This document shows, one piece after another, positions 1-6,026 of a stretch of 14,898 bases of DNA. Position 1 is the first letter of the stretch. The number at the start of each line of letters is the position of its first letter. Under the pieces are notes generated by a model that saw only the letters and a program-made list of their open reading frames with translations, was not told where the DNA came from and ran no database searches. The stretch covers positions 1-14,898 of the forward strand of contig JACDQO010000321.1 in assembly GCA_015657605.1 (NCBI GenBank). Reading direction: 5' to 3'. Source of the stretch: Limnohabitans sp. Lineage in GTDB: Bacteria; Pseudomonadota; Gammaproteobacteria; Burkholderiales; Burkholderiaceae_C. A program made the position numbers and the translations under genes.

Positions 1-578
1 GCACATTTTTTGTCAAATTCACGGGCCAAGATGTGGGCCATGTTGGCCGCGATGAAACTGGTGCCTGTGCCGCCTTTGCAACCCATGAAGGCCACCAACT
101 GACCCGACCGGGGAGATGCGGCATCTGTGTCACCTGATGGCTGCGGGGGGGCGTTTTGGCGAATCAGGGCCGAGCGCTCGCTCAGCCTTTTGAGGCTTTG
201 CGCGAGCTCATCCGGGTCGGGCGGCAGGGGCAAGACTTCGCGCACCCCGGCGCGCATGGCCCGCATCAGCATGGATTTGCTGTTGTCTTCGCTCAGCAGC
301 AGCACGTTCAGCTGGGGGCGCTGCCTGAGCCATGTCTCCAATGCAGCCAAATCATCGCTCTCAGAGTTGCTTGGGCTGGCGGCGCTGTTGGGGTGCACAG
401 GGCTGTCCAGCAGCACGATGGTGCCGGGTGGCGCGTTGTCCAGGGTTTGCAAGGGCTGCTGCAAACTCAGGCCTGGTGACCGCAACACGGCACTGGCCAC
501 AGGCAGGGCGTTTTGCTTCAAGCTGCTGCGCAGCGTACCCAGCAGGGTTTCGTTCGAGGCGATCACATGGATGGACAT
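1..578 (-). CDS. cpaE: CpaE/TadZ-type pilus assembly ATPase, C-terminus cut by window edge
   Basis: Only the first 192 codons are present; the gene runs off the left edge. The start is the ATG at 578 (MSIHVIAS), 13 bp after the lipoprotein stop, with a weak AAGG ahead of it. Residues 1-130 form a receiver-like N-terminal domain, including the stretch MRAGVREVLPLP (108-119) typical of CpaE proteins. From about residue 160 the MinD/ParA-like ATPase domain begins with a deviant Walker A, GCKGGTGTS (166-174), as usual for TadZ/CpaE. In Tad systems this protein places the pilus machine at the cell pole (family knowledge). Residues 141-160 are a polar linker. It is the last gene of the leftward operon visible here; the tadA/B/C motor genes would be expected further left. 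The reading frame is open throughout. Confidence 0.9.
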   Translation of the reverse strand, partial: MSIHVIASNETLLGTLRSSLKQNALPVASAVLRSPGLSLQQPLQTLDNAPPGTIVLLDSPVHPNSAASPSNSESDDLAALETWLRQRPQLNVLLLSEDNSKSMLMRAMRAGVREVLPLPPDPDELAQSLKRLSERSALIRQNAPPQPSGDTDAASPRSGQLVAFMGCKGGTGTSFIAANMAHILAREFDKKC

Positions 579-591
579 GGCATGGCCTTGT

Positions 592-903
592 TCAGGGGGT
601 CTTGGGCGTGCCAAAACCGACGTTGATGACAGGTGAGAGTGCAGCGGGGGTTTGAAAGCTTTGCTGGTAACGCGCCACGGCCGCGTCGGCAGAGACACCG
701 TCTGTGTCGGCCACGGGCGCCGTGCTGGCGCGCAAGGGGCTGGGCAGGGCTTGCTGGGCTTGGGCGCGCTGCACCGCCAAGCCAAAGTGACGGTCGATCA
801 GGCTGGGTGCGGTGGCGCAGCCAGAAAGTGCCAGTGTCAACAACAAGGTCTGAAGCCCGGTGCTCAGGCGCGGCCCATGGGGCGATGAGGGGTTGGCATG
901 CAT
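592..903 (-). CDS. small Tad-locus lipoprotein
   Basis: A 103-residue protein encoded between the secretin and cpaE genes. I chose the ATG at 903 because AGGAG lies 9 nt upstream; a TTG at 924 overlapping the secretin stop is possible but has no such site. It has a short basic N-terminus, a hydrophobic segment and a lipobox LALSGC, so it should be cleaved and lipidated at the cysteine and retained in the envelope. The rest is short and hydrophilic, with the segments DRHFGLAVQRAQAQQ and ARYQQSF. I recall similar small proteins in betaproteobacterial Tad loci at this position, annotated only as hypothetical or pilus assembly proteins. By position it may act as a pilotin or partner for the secretin; that is inference. 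It is not the large TPR lipoprotein TadD. Confidence 0.8.
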   Translation of the reverse strand: MHANPSSPHGPRLSTGLQTLLLTLALSGCATAPSLIDRHFGLAVQRAQAQQALPSPLRASTAPVADTDGVSADAAVARYQQSFQTPAALSPVINVGFGTPKTP

Positions 904-920
904 GGTGTGGTTCTCCTGGG

Positions 921-2399
921 TCAATCCGAGGTTTTGAGTGCAGGTGAGGATTCAGGCGTTGGCGCAGGCATGGCAGCAGGTGGTTTGCCTTCCAGCTGGC
1001 CGTTCCAAAAGTATTCGCTGCGGCTGGGCTGGATGTAGCTGTCGGTGGGCAGGGCGTAGTTGCTGGGCAGGGCCCGGGCCAAGCGGGGTGTCACCACAAA
1101 CAAGAGCTCTGACTTGTCGGTCTGAAAAGCCGTGCTGCGAAACAAGGCCCCCAAAATCGGCAGTTCGCCCAAAATCGGAAAAGCCTTGATGGTCTGCGTC
1201 ACATTGTTTTTGACCAAGCCGCCAATCGCAAAGCTCTCGCCGTCGCGCAGCTGCACGGTGGTGGACGCCCGCCGGGTGGTGATGGTGGGCAACAAACTGG
1301 TTTGCCCGCCCAAACCTTTGACCGTGGTGCCCAATTGCGCCAACTCGGAGACTTCGGGTGTCACGCTCAGGTTGATCAAGCCGTCCTCCAGCACCGTGGG
1401 CAAAAAGCGCAAGCCCACACCGAATTCCTTCTCTTGCAAGGTGATCGAGGTGCCACCGGCAGCATTGGTTTGGGGCACGGGGATGTAAATTTTTCCGCCC
1501 GCTAAAAACGAACCCTCTTGACCGCTGATGGCGGTGATGGTGGGTTCGGCCAGGACTTTGACCAAGCCTTTTTTCATCTCAGCGGTCAGTGTGATGGTCG
1601 TCAGGCCGTTGGCGCGGGCGGTGGTCAGTGATGTGGCGCCGGCGCTGAGCAGTTGAGACAACAAATTGACCGAGGTGTTGCCCATGGTGCGGGTCAGGTT
1701 GATGTCCACCCCCAATTCGTCGAGCAAGGTTTTAGAAACCTCGGCCACCTTGACTTCGAGCATGACTTGTTGCGTGCCGTGCACGCTCAGCAGGTTGATG
1801 ACTTTTTTGTTGCCATTGAAGGCTTCGGTCAGGGCCATCAGGCGCTGCACCTTCATGCCATCGCTCACGCGCCCGCTCAGCACCAGGCTGTCGGCCACGC
1901 TGTCCACACGCAGGTTTTCGGCGCTGGGCACGTATTCGCGCAGTTTGGCGTGCAGGCTGTCGGTGTCTGCCCCCACGGTGATGTCGCGCAAGGTGGTGCT
2001 GCCTTGAGCGGTCCACACCAGCAAATTGGTGTGCCCTGACTTTTTGCCCAGCAGGTAAATTTCGCGTGGGTTGATCAGCACCACATCGGCCACGTCGGGG
2101 TTGCCCACCGACAAGCGCTCGGCCTTTTCAGGCAGTTGCAGCAGCATCGACTTGCCCGCCGTCAAGCGCAGGGGGGCCGCCATTTGCACGGGACCTTGGG
2201 TTTGCACCTCGGGTTTGCTGGACACTTTGCCGTTGACGGGCAGCTTGGCGATGGTCGCGGTCACGGCGTTCAGGTTCACCGCTGGGTTGGCCCATGCCGA
2301 TGGCCCCCCCACAAGCCCCAAGCTGAGTGCCAACACCCATGCATGATTCGGAAAGCGGATCGGTTCGGTTTTCAACGCGGCCAATTTTTTTTCAGGCAT
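921..2399 (-). CDS. cpaC: Tad pilus outer-membrane secretin (CpaC/RcpA)
   Basis: A 492-residue secretin forming the outer-membrane channel for the Flp pilus. It starts at ATG 2399 with AGAGGA 9 nt upstream. A signal peptide ends at about residue 37 (PSAWA). Residues 76-143 are the pilus/secretin N-terminal domain (PLRLTAGKSMLLQLP onward, with NPDVADVVLINPREIYLLGK). Residues 145-205 resemble a BON-type domain. The secretin core spans about 210-440: VMLEVKVAEVSK at 212-223, VLAEPTITAISGQEGSFLAGG at about 282-302, and FGVGLRFLPTVLEDGLINL at about 326-344. The tail after 465 is rich in proline and alanine. It sits 5 bp after cpaB and abuts the lipoprotein gene, so all are probably co-transcribed. 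Length and order fit the family well. Confidence 0.95.
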   Translation of the reverse strand: MPEKKLAALKTEPIRFPNHAWVLALSLGLVGGPSAWANPAVNLNAVTATIAKLPVNGKVSSKPEVQTQGPVQMAAPLRLTAGKSMLLQLPEKAERLSVGNPDVADVVLINPREIYLLGKKSGHTNLLVWTAQGSTTLRDITVGADTDSLHAKLREYVPSAENLRVDSVADSLVLSGRVSDGMKVQRLMALTEAFNGNKKVINLLSVHGTQQVMLEVKVAEVSKTLLDELGVDINLTRTMGNTSVNLLSQLLSAGATSLTTARANGLTTITLTAEMKKGLVKVLAEPTITAISGQEGSFLAGGKIYIPVPQTNAAGGTSITLQEKEFGVGLRFLPTVLEDGLINLSVTPEVSELAQLGTTVKGLGGQTSLLPTITTRRASTTVQLRDGESFAIGGLVKNNVTQTIKAFPILGELPILGALFRSTAFQTDKSELLFVVTPRLARALPSNYALPTDSYIQPSRSEYFWNGQLEGKPPAAMPAPTPESSPALKTSD

Positions 2400-2404
2400 G
2401 GTGT

Positions 2405-3253
2405 TTATTCCTCTGAGACAGACAAGCCGCGGATGACTTCCAGCCGCACGTTTTCAGGCGTGACCGCAGGAACGGGTGGCGAGATGGGGCGACTGGTGCG
2501 TGGGCGGGGTGACACGGCTTTGTTGCCTGTGACTACAGTGGTGGCCGAGGCCACCACGATGGGGGCACGCGGCAGCAAGTCCAGCTTGCGCGCACCGGTG
2601 GTTTGCACAGGCAAGTTGTCGCTGTGGCTGCGCAGCACCAAAGACAAAGTACCCACGCTGCGGGCCAGATCAATCTGCTCGGCCTGTTGCGGGCTCACCT
2701 GCAAAGTCACCGCATTGACCACGCGGGGTTTGCTCTCGTTGGTGGAGACGTCTTGCGCCACGGCCAGCACTTGGATGCGTTCAATCAAAATTTTCGAGAC
2801 CGGTTGATTCTCAGCATCTGGCGTATTGACCATCACGTCCACGTAGCTACCCGGCAGGGCGAAACCGGCAACACCCATGATTTCATTCACCTTCACGGTG
2901 ACTGCACGTTGCCCCGGGGCCAGCACCGAAGACAGGCCGCCTTTTTCGCCCATGGGCGCCAATTTGCTTTGCAGCAAGGGCTCGCCGCGCAGCATGGGCG
3001 TGCGAATGACCCTGCCGACCGCTTGGTCCAGGGTGGTCAATGGGCCTTGAATGGCCGCGGCTCTGGGCCAGTCCAGGGTTTGCAGCATGTCGGGTTGAAG
3101 TCGCGTGCCCATGGCCAGGTCACGTTCGACCACGATCACTTGAAAGGTGTTGGCGGTGGCTTGTTGCTGCAACCAGCTGGCGGCATAGGCCGCAGCGGCC
3201 AAACCCAGCGCCAAGGCCAGCAACAGCGCGCCCATGGGTCGAATGTTTCTCAT
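2405..3253 (-). CDS. cpaB: Tad pilus assembly protein CpaB/RcpC
   Basis: A 282-residue periplasmic assembly protein. The start is ATG 3253, with AAGGA 9 nt upstream. It has an N-terminal hydrophobic anchor or signal (residues 8-27), then an SAF domain at about 38-100 (VIVVERDLAMGTRL; LRGEPLLQSKLAP), followed by the RcpC/CpaB domain at about 110-215 (GQRAVTVKVNEIMGVAGFALPGSYVDVMV, about 114-142). A proline-rich, low-complexity tail follows (PRPRTSRPISPPVPA). In the family, CpaB works with the secretin, possibly binding peptidoglycan through the SAF domain. The stop codon overlaps the secretin's ribosome-binding region, so translation of the two is probably coupled. Confidence 0.93.
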   Translation of the reverse strand: MRNIRPMGALLLALALGLAAAAYAASWLQQQATANTFQVIVVERDLAMGTRLQPDMLQTLDWPRAAAIQGPLTTLDQAVGRVIRTPMLRGEPLLQSKLAPMGEKGGLSSVLAPGQRAVTVKVNEIMGVAGFALPGSYVDVMVNTPDAENQPVSKILIERIQVLAVAQDVSTNESKPRVVNAVTLQVSPQQAEQIDLARSVGTLSLVLRSHSDNLPVQTTGARKLDLLPRAPIVVASATTVVTGNKAVSPRPRTSRPISPPVPAVTPENVRLEVIRGLSVSEE

Positions 3254-3282
3254 GACAATGAGTCCTTAAATGGGCTTTGAAA

Positions 3283-3824
3283 TCAGGACAAAGGCCAGCG
3301 CTGCAGCGCATGCACAGCGGTGCCCGCGCCAATGGCCAGCGCGTAGGGCAGGCGTGTGGTGCCCACCGGAAAAGCGGTGCGCGCCATGCTGGGCCCGTGT
3401 TGGCGACTGAGCCAAAGTTGCGTCAAGCCGGCGCACGCGTGTGCAGTGATTGACGCAGTTGACCGCTGAACACCGCCCAAGCGATGGACAGCAAACCCCC
3501 GGCCAGCAAGATGAGCAGGTTGACCCACAGCATGTCGGGATGGCCCACAAACAGGCCTGTAGCGGCAGCCAGTTTCACATCGCCAGCACCCACCGTGCGC
3601 AGCAAATACAACACCCAAAACCCCAAAAAACCCACCATGCCCCCCGCCAGCGCCGACCCCAAGCCGATGCCGTGCGGCGACAGCGACAGCCCAAGGGCTG
3701 TCAAGCCACCCCACAACACCACGGTGTTGGGAATTCGGCGCGAAGCGGTGTCGTGCCACATGGCCACCAAAAGCATGGCGGCCAGTGCGGCCAGGTGTGT
3801 CCAGTCAAACAGGCTGAGGGGCAT
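3283..3824 (-). CDS. cpaA: prepilin peptidase CpaA/TadV, with an apparent one-base frameshift
   Basis: Type IV-like aspartic prepilin peptidase that matures Flp pilin and pseudopilins at the inner membrane. The first frame (3824-3423) gives 133 residues. Both catalytic aspartates are present: D25 in AMWHDTASRRIPN and D82 in RTVGAGDVKLA. It then hits a TGA at 3423-3425. The family C-terminus continues in another frame to a stop at 3283, reading GLTQLWLSRQHGP and then TTRLPYALAIGAG, the conserved last membrane segment. Restoring one base near 3426-3434 (a GCCGGC run) joins the halves into a protein of about 180 residues, the normal family size. Several membrane segments are visible (11-23, 35-50, 55-76, 100-118). 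The gene lies 29 bp after flp and 29 bp before cpaB. The break is a sequencing error or a recent mutation; both active-site residues lie before it, but the last membrane helix would be lost. Confidence 0.88.
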
Positions 3825-3853
3825 GGGTGTTTCTCAGAACGTAAGTCAGCGTA

Positions 3854-4027
3854 TCAAACGATTGCAGCTGCAACACGTGTGAAAACGGCATTGAGAGAGC
3901 CGCCCAGTGCTGTGACAGTTGCGACGATCGCGCCCCCGATCAGCGCAGCCAGCAAGCCATATTCGATGGCCGTTGCGCCCTCTTCATCGGCCCAAAAAGT
4001 TTTGAAAGATTGAGATAAGTTTTTCAT
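3854..4027 (-). CDS. flp: Flp-type pilin precursor
   Basis: A 57-residue prepilin. The ATG at 4027 has GGAG 8 nt upstream. The leader ends with DEEG and the predicted prepilin peptidase cut follows Gly17, giving a mature start ATAIEYGLLAALIGG with Glu at +5 and Tyr at +6, the hallmark of Flp pilins. The hydrophobic segment 18-42 would pack in the pilus core. The mature protein is only about 40 residues, normal for Flp. It is the first gene of the leftward Tad operon, directly downstream of the divergent regulatory region, so it is probably the most highly expressed gene here. Confidence 0.95.
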   Translation of the reverse strand: MKNLSQSFKTFWADEEGATAIEYGLLAALIGGAIVATVTALGGSLNAVFTRVAAAIV

Positions 4028-4321
4028 GTCGCTAACTCCAAAGTTGAAAGGTAGAGGAGAACTGCAAGTCTTTGGGTTGTCCTAGGCGGATTGCTCCAGC
4101 CCGCAACAGCCCAGTGGCCTTGCATCGGCTTTGAACTTTCAAAGCCGACAGGCCAATGTAAAAAAAAATCTGTCAATGGCTCGGTATGCCACCGCACCAA
4201 AAGGCGCATGTGTGTTGGTTTTGCACAGGGGTGTGAGGCAGCGCACAGAGGCACCCGAAGACGCTCTTTATGGTCAAAGCTTTCCAAATGGTCTTGACGT
4301 TTCAGTTTCAGGAGCTTGCCC
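4028..4321. promoter_or_regulatory. divergent intergenic region between the flp and tadE operons
   Basis: This 294-bp stretch between divergently transcribed flp and tadE should hold both promoters. I see no credible gene in it: a minus-strand reading frame crossing 4024-4440 is antisense to tadE and resembles no family I know. Visible elements are a strong hairpin at 4115-4155, a TTGACA box on the minus strand at 4171-4176 followed by a run of nine T, and a leader TTCAACTTTGGAG (4036-4048, minus) ending in the flp ribosome-binding site. I cannot place a convincing -10 at a standard distance from the TTGACA box, so no promoter is called. Confidence 0.6.
4115..4155. repeat. long inverted repeat (hairpin) in the flp-tadE intergenic region
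   Basis: A perfect 10-bp stem, TCGGCTTTGA at 4125-4134 and TCAAAGCCGA at 4139-4148, encloses the loop ACTT. It is flanked by a second matching pair, TGGCC at 4115-4119 and GGCCA at 4151-4155. An A-run follows on the plus strand, so on the minus strand the T-run lies upstream of the hairpin; this is the wrong order for an intrinsic terminator in either direction. It could be an operator or, if transcribed, a structured leader of the flp mRNA. Confidence 0.75.
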
Positions 4322-4768
4322 ATGAACAGGTTTTCACAAACACCAGGTCGTGCGATCCCGCCTAAAAACCAACGCGGCGTGGCCGTGGTCGAATTCGCGC
4401 TCATCTTGCCCATCCTTTTGCTGTTGCTGGTAGGCACCATCGATGCGAGTTTGGCGCTCTACGACAAGGCCGTGATCACCAACGCCAGCCGTGAGGGCGC
4501 GCGCGCGGGCATCGTGGCGCGTAGCCCGTCGCTCACCGACGCGCAAATTCAGCAGATCGTCCAAAACTACCTTCAAGGTGCTTTGGTCAGTTTGGGGAGC
4601 ACTTCGGCACTGCCCGCAGTGCAGATCCAAAAGGGCATTTGGAACGGTGACCCGACATTGCAAGTCACGGTGCGTTACACCTTTCAAGGTGTGGGTTTGG
4701 GCAGTTTGTTTGACAGCTTGGGCAAGCCTTGGGTGTTGCAGTCCAGCACCTTGATGGTCTACGAATAA
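4322..4768 (+). CDS. tadE: TadE-like pseudopilin
   Basis: A 148-residue minor pilin-like protein. I chose ATG 4322 because AGGAG lies 7 nt upstream; a TTG 6 bp earlier is less likely. A basic leader ends in QRG, followed by VAVVEFALILPILLLLLVG: cleavage after Gly19 would put Glu at +5, matching the prepilin peptidase site known for TadE pseudopilins. The hydrophobic segment is 20-40, followed by the family's conserved NASREGARAGIVA (about 54-66). The C-terminal periplasmic part has no other motif I recognise. It is the first gene of the rightward operon and ends 11 bp before tadG. Confidence 0.92.
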   Translation: MNRFSQTPGRAIPPKNQRGVAVVEFALILPILLLLLVGTIDASLALYDKAVITNASREGARAGIVARSPSLTDAQIQQIVQNYLQGALVSLGSTSALPAVQIQKGIWNGDPTLQVTVRYTFQGVGLGSLFDSLGKPWVLQSSTLMVYE

Positions 4769-4779
4769 GGGGTGCCGAG

Positions 4780-5844
4780 ATGAAAAAAATCAAGGGTTCT
4801 GCAATACACCAAAAAGGCGCTGTCACAGTGTTGGTGGCGCTCACGCTGCCGGTGCTCTTGGGTGTGGGGGCTTTGGCGGTGGACTTGGCCTATCTGCATG
4901 TGGTGCGCAACGAGTTGCAAAACGATGCGGACGCCGCTGCCATGGCCGGGGCGCGCAAACTCTACATCAAGGGGGCTTCGGCGCTCGATTGGGCGGGCGC
5001 TGCCACCACGGCCAAAGATGCCATCGTCCTCAACCGTGCAGCGAACCATGCACTGGCCGACGGTGATGTGCTCACAGGCTATTGGGACACGACCCAAGCC
5101 ACACCGGGTTTGGAAACCTCACTCAATAAGCCGGGTGCCACGTACGCGCCTGCTGTGCAGGTGAGCTTGGGCAAAAGCGGTGTCGAAAACGAAGGACCAG
5201 TGCGGACTTTTTTGGCCAGCATTTGGGGTATCTATGCCAAGCCGGTGCGGGTCACAGCGGTGGCGGGTGTGAACAGTCCGTCCAGCGCCGCTTTGGCCTT
5301 TCCGCTGGCCATTGCACAGTGCATGTACCAAAAGCACTGGGACCTGAGTACCCAGCCCCCCAGACCCATGATCGACCCCGAAACCAACCAAGCTTTTGTG
5401 TTTGAAATCGCAAGAGAAAAGTCGCCCGACCCTTGCGCCAATGGCCAGTGGACAGCCCTCAATTTCGAGGGCAAAGGGGCCAATTTGATCGACGACATCA
5501 TTGCGCACAAGCCGTCCCTTTTTGAGCCCCCGCCTCCGATGCTGTCGATCGGGGACAAGGTGACTTTTGAGAGCGGCAGCAAAACCAGTTTGTACTCAGA
5601 GGTGCAAAAGTGCATCGGTGCTGCAAGCTTTCCCTGCAATTTGGTGGTGTTGCCCATCGTTGATCAAGTGGTGGCAGGTGAGAGCGCCACGATCAGAGGC
5701 TTTGCTTGCATGAAGTTGTTGGCGGCCGAAGGCGGGAGCAAAAAATACATCTCAGCCCAGATGAGCAACGAATGTCCCCCCCCGCCTTCCGGGGGTATTG
5801 GTCCGAATTACGGCGTCATTTCACCACCGAGTTTGTTCAAGTGA
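4780..5844 (+). CDS. tadG: TadG-like Flp pilus assembly protein
   Basis: A 354-residue membrane-anchored protein. The ATG at 4780 (MKKIKGS) is preceded by AAGGGG just after the tadE stop. Residues 12-60 match the Tad/TadG N-terminal domain: QKGAVTVLVALTLPVLLGVG, then LAVDLAYLHVVRNELQNDAD and AAAMAGAR, with one membrane segment at about 14-36. Unlike TadE, the position corresponding to the pseudopilin Glu is not acidic, so processing is not expected. The remainder is periplasmic, with cysteines at IAQCMYQ, DPCANGQ, VQKCIGAASFPCN, FACMK and NECPPP suggesting disulfides, and a Pro/Gly-rich C-terminus. I see no clear VWA MIDAS motif, so it may be a short TadG variant. The exact role of TadG in the family is unsettled. 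Confidence 0.88.
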   Translation: MKKIKGSAIHQKGAVTVLVALTLPVLLGVGALAVDLAYLHVVRNELQNDADAAAMAGARKLYIKGASALDWAGAATTAKDAIVLNRAANHALADGDVLTGYWDTTQATPGLETSLNKPGATYAPAVQVSLGKSGVENEGPVRTFLASIWGIYAKPVRVTAVAGVNSPSSAALAFPLAIAQCMYQKHWDLSTQPPRPMIDPETNQAFVFEIAREKSPDPCANGQWTALNFEGKGANLIDDIIAHKPSLFEPPPPMLSIGDKVTFESGSKTSLYSEVQKCIGAASFPCNLVVLPIVDQVVAGESATIRGFACMKLLAAEGGSKKYISAQMSNECPPPPSGGIGPNYGVISPPSLFK

Positions 5845-5960
5845 AGCAGATCGCAACATCCGGCGTACTTGTGGTTTTTTCGAGCGAATGCAAGCCAATG
5901 GGTATAGACCTTTGTGCACACACCAACAGGCCGGAAGGTCAATGGACATCTTGTTATTTA

Positions 5961-6003
5961 GGCTTGAGCATCAAGCCATGGTTTGAACTGCAGTACCTGC
6001 AGT
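5961..6003. promoter_or_regulatory. pair of 17-bp perfect dyads upstream of the Crp/PAS regulator
   Basis: Two inverted repeats of identical geometry (7-3-7) lie in the 182-bp gap between tadG and the regulator. The first is GGCTTGA-GCA-TCAAGCC at 5961-5977; the second is ACTGCAG-TAC-CTGCAGT at 5987-6003, centred 26 bp later and ending 23 bp before the start codon. No T-run follows, so terminators are unlikely. They could be operators, including for autoregulation by the downstream protein, or paired hairpins in the leader RNA. The rest of the gap (5845-5960) shows nothing I can name. Confidence 0.6.
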
Positions 6004-6026
6004 GACCTTCAACTTTGGAGACAAGC

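Noticed and set aside
2136..2807. Plus-strand reading frame of 223 codons across cpaC and cpaB
   Set aside because: It is antisense to two firmly identified genes, with low-complexity composition.
4159..4176. Run of nine A with the hairpin at 4115-4155 as an intrinsic terminator
   Set aside because: For either strand a terminator needs the T-run after the stem in the transcript; here it is an A-run on plus and lies before the stem on minus.
4115..4200. Sigma-54 or flagellar sigma-28 promoter in the flp-tadE gap
   Set aside because: I compared the GG/GC and TAAA/GCCGATAA consensus elements on both strands and found no site with correct spacing.
4024..4440. Minus-strand frame of 138 codons spanning the flp-tadE gap
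   Set aside because: It overlaps tadE and the divergent promoter region, resembles no known family, and would run through the flp ribosome-binding site.
5961..5977. FNR box upstream of the Crp-type gene
   Set aside because: The core TTGA-GC-ATCAA has the wrong spacing; an FNR site needs TTGAT and ATCAA separated by four bases.
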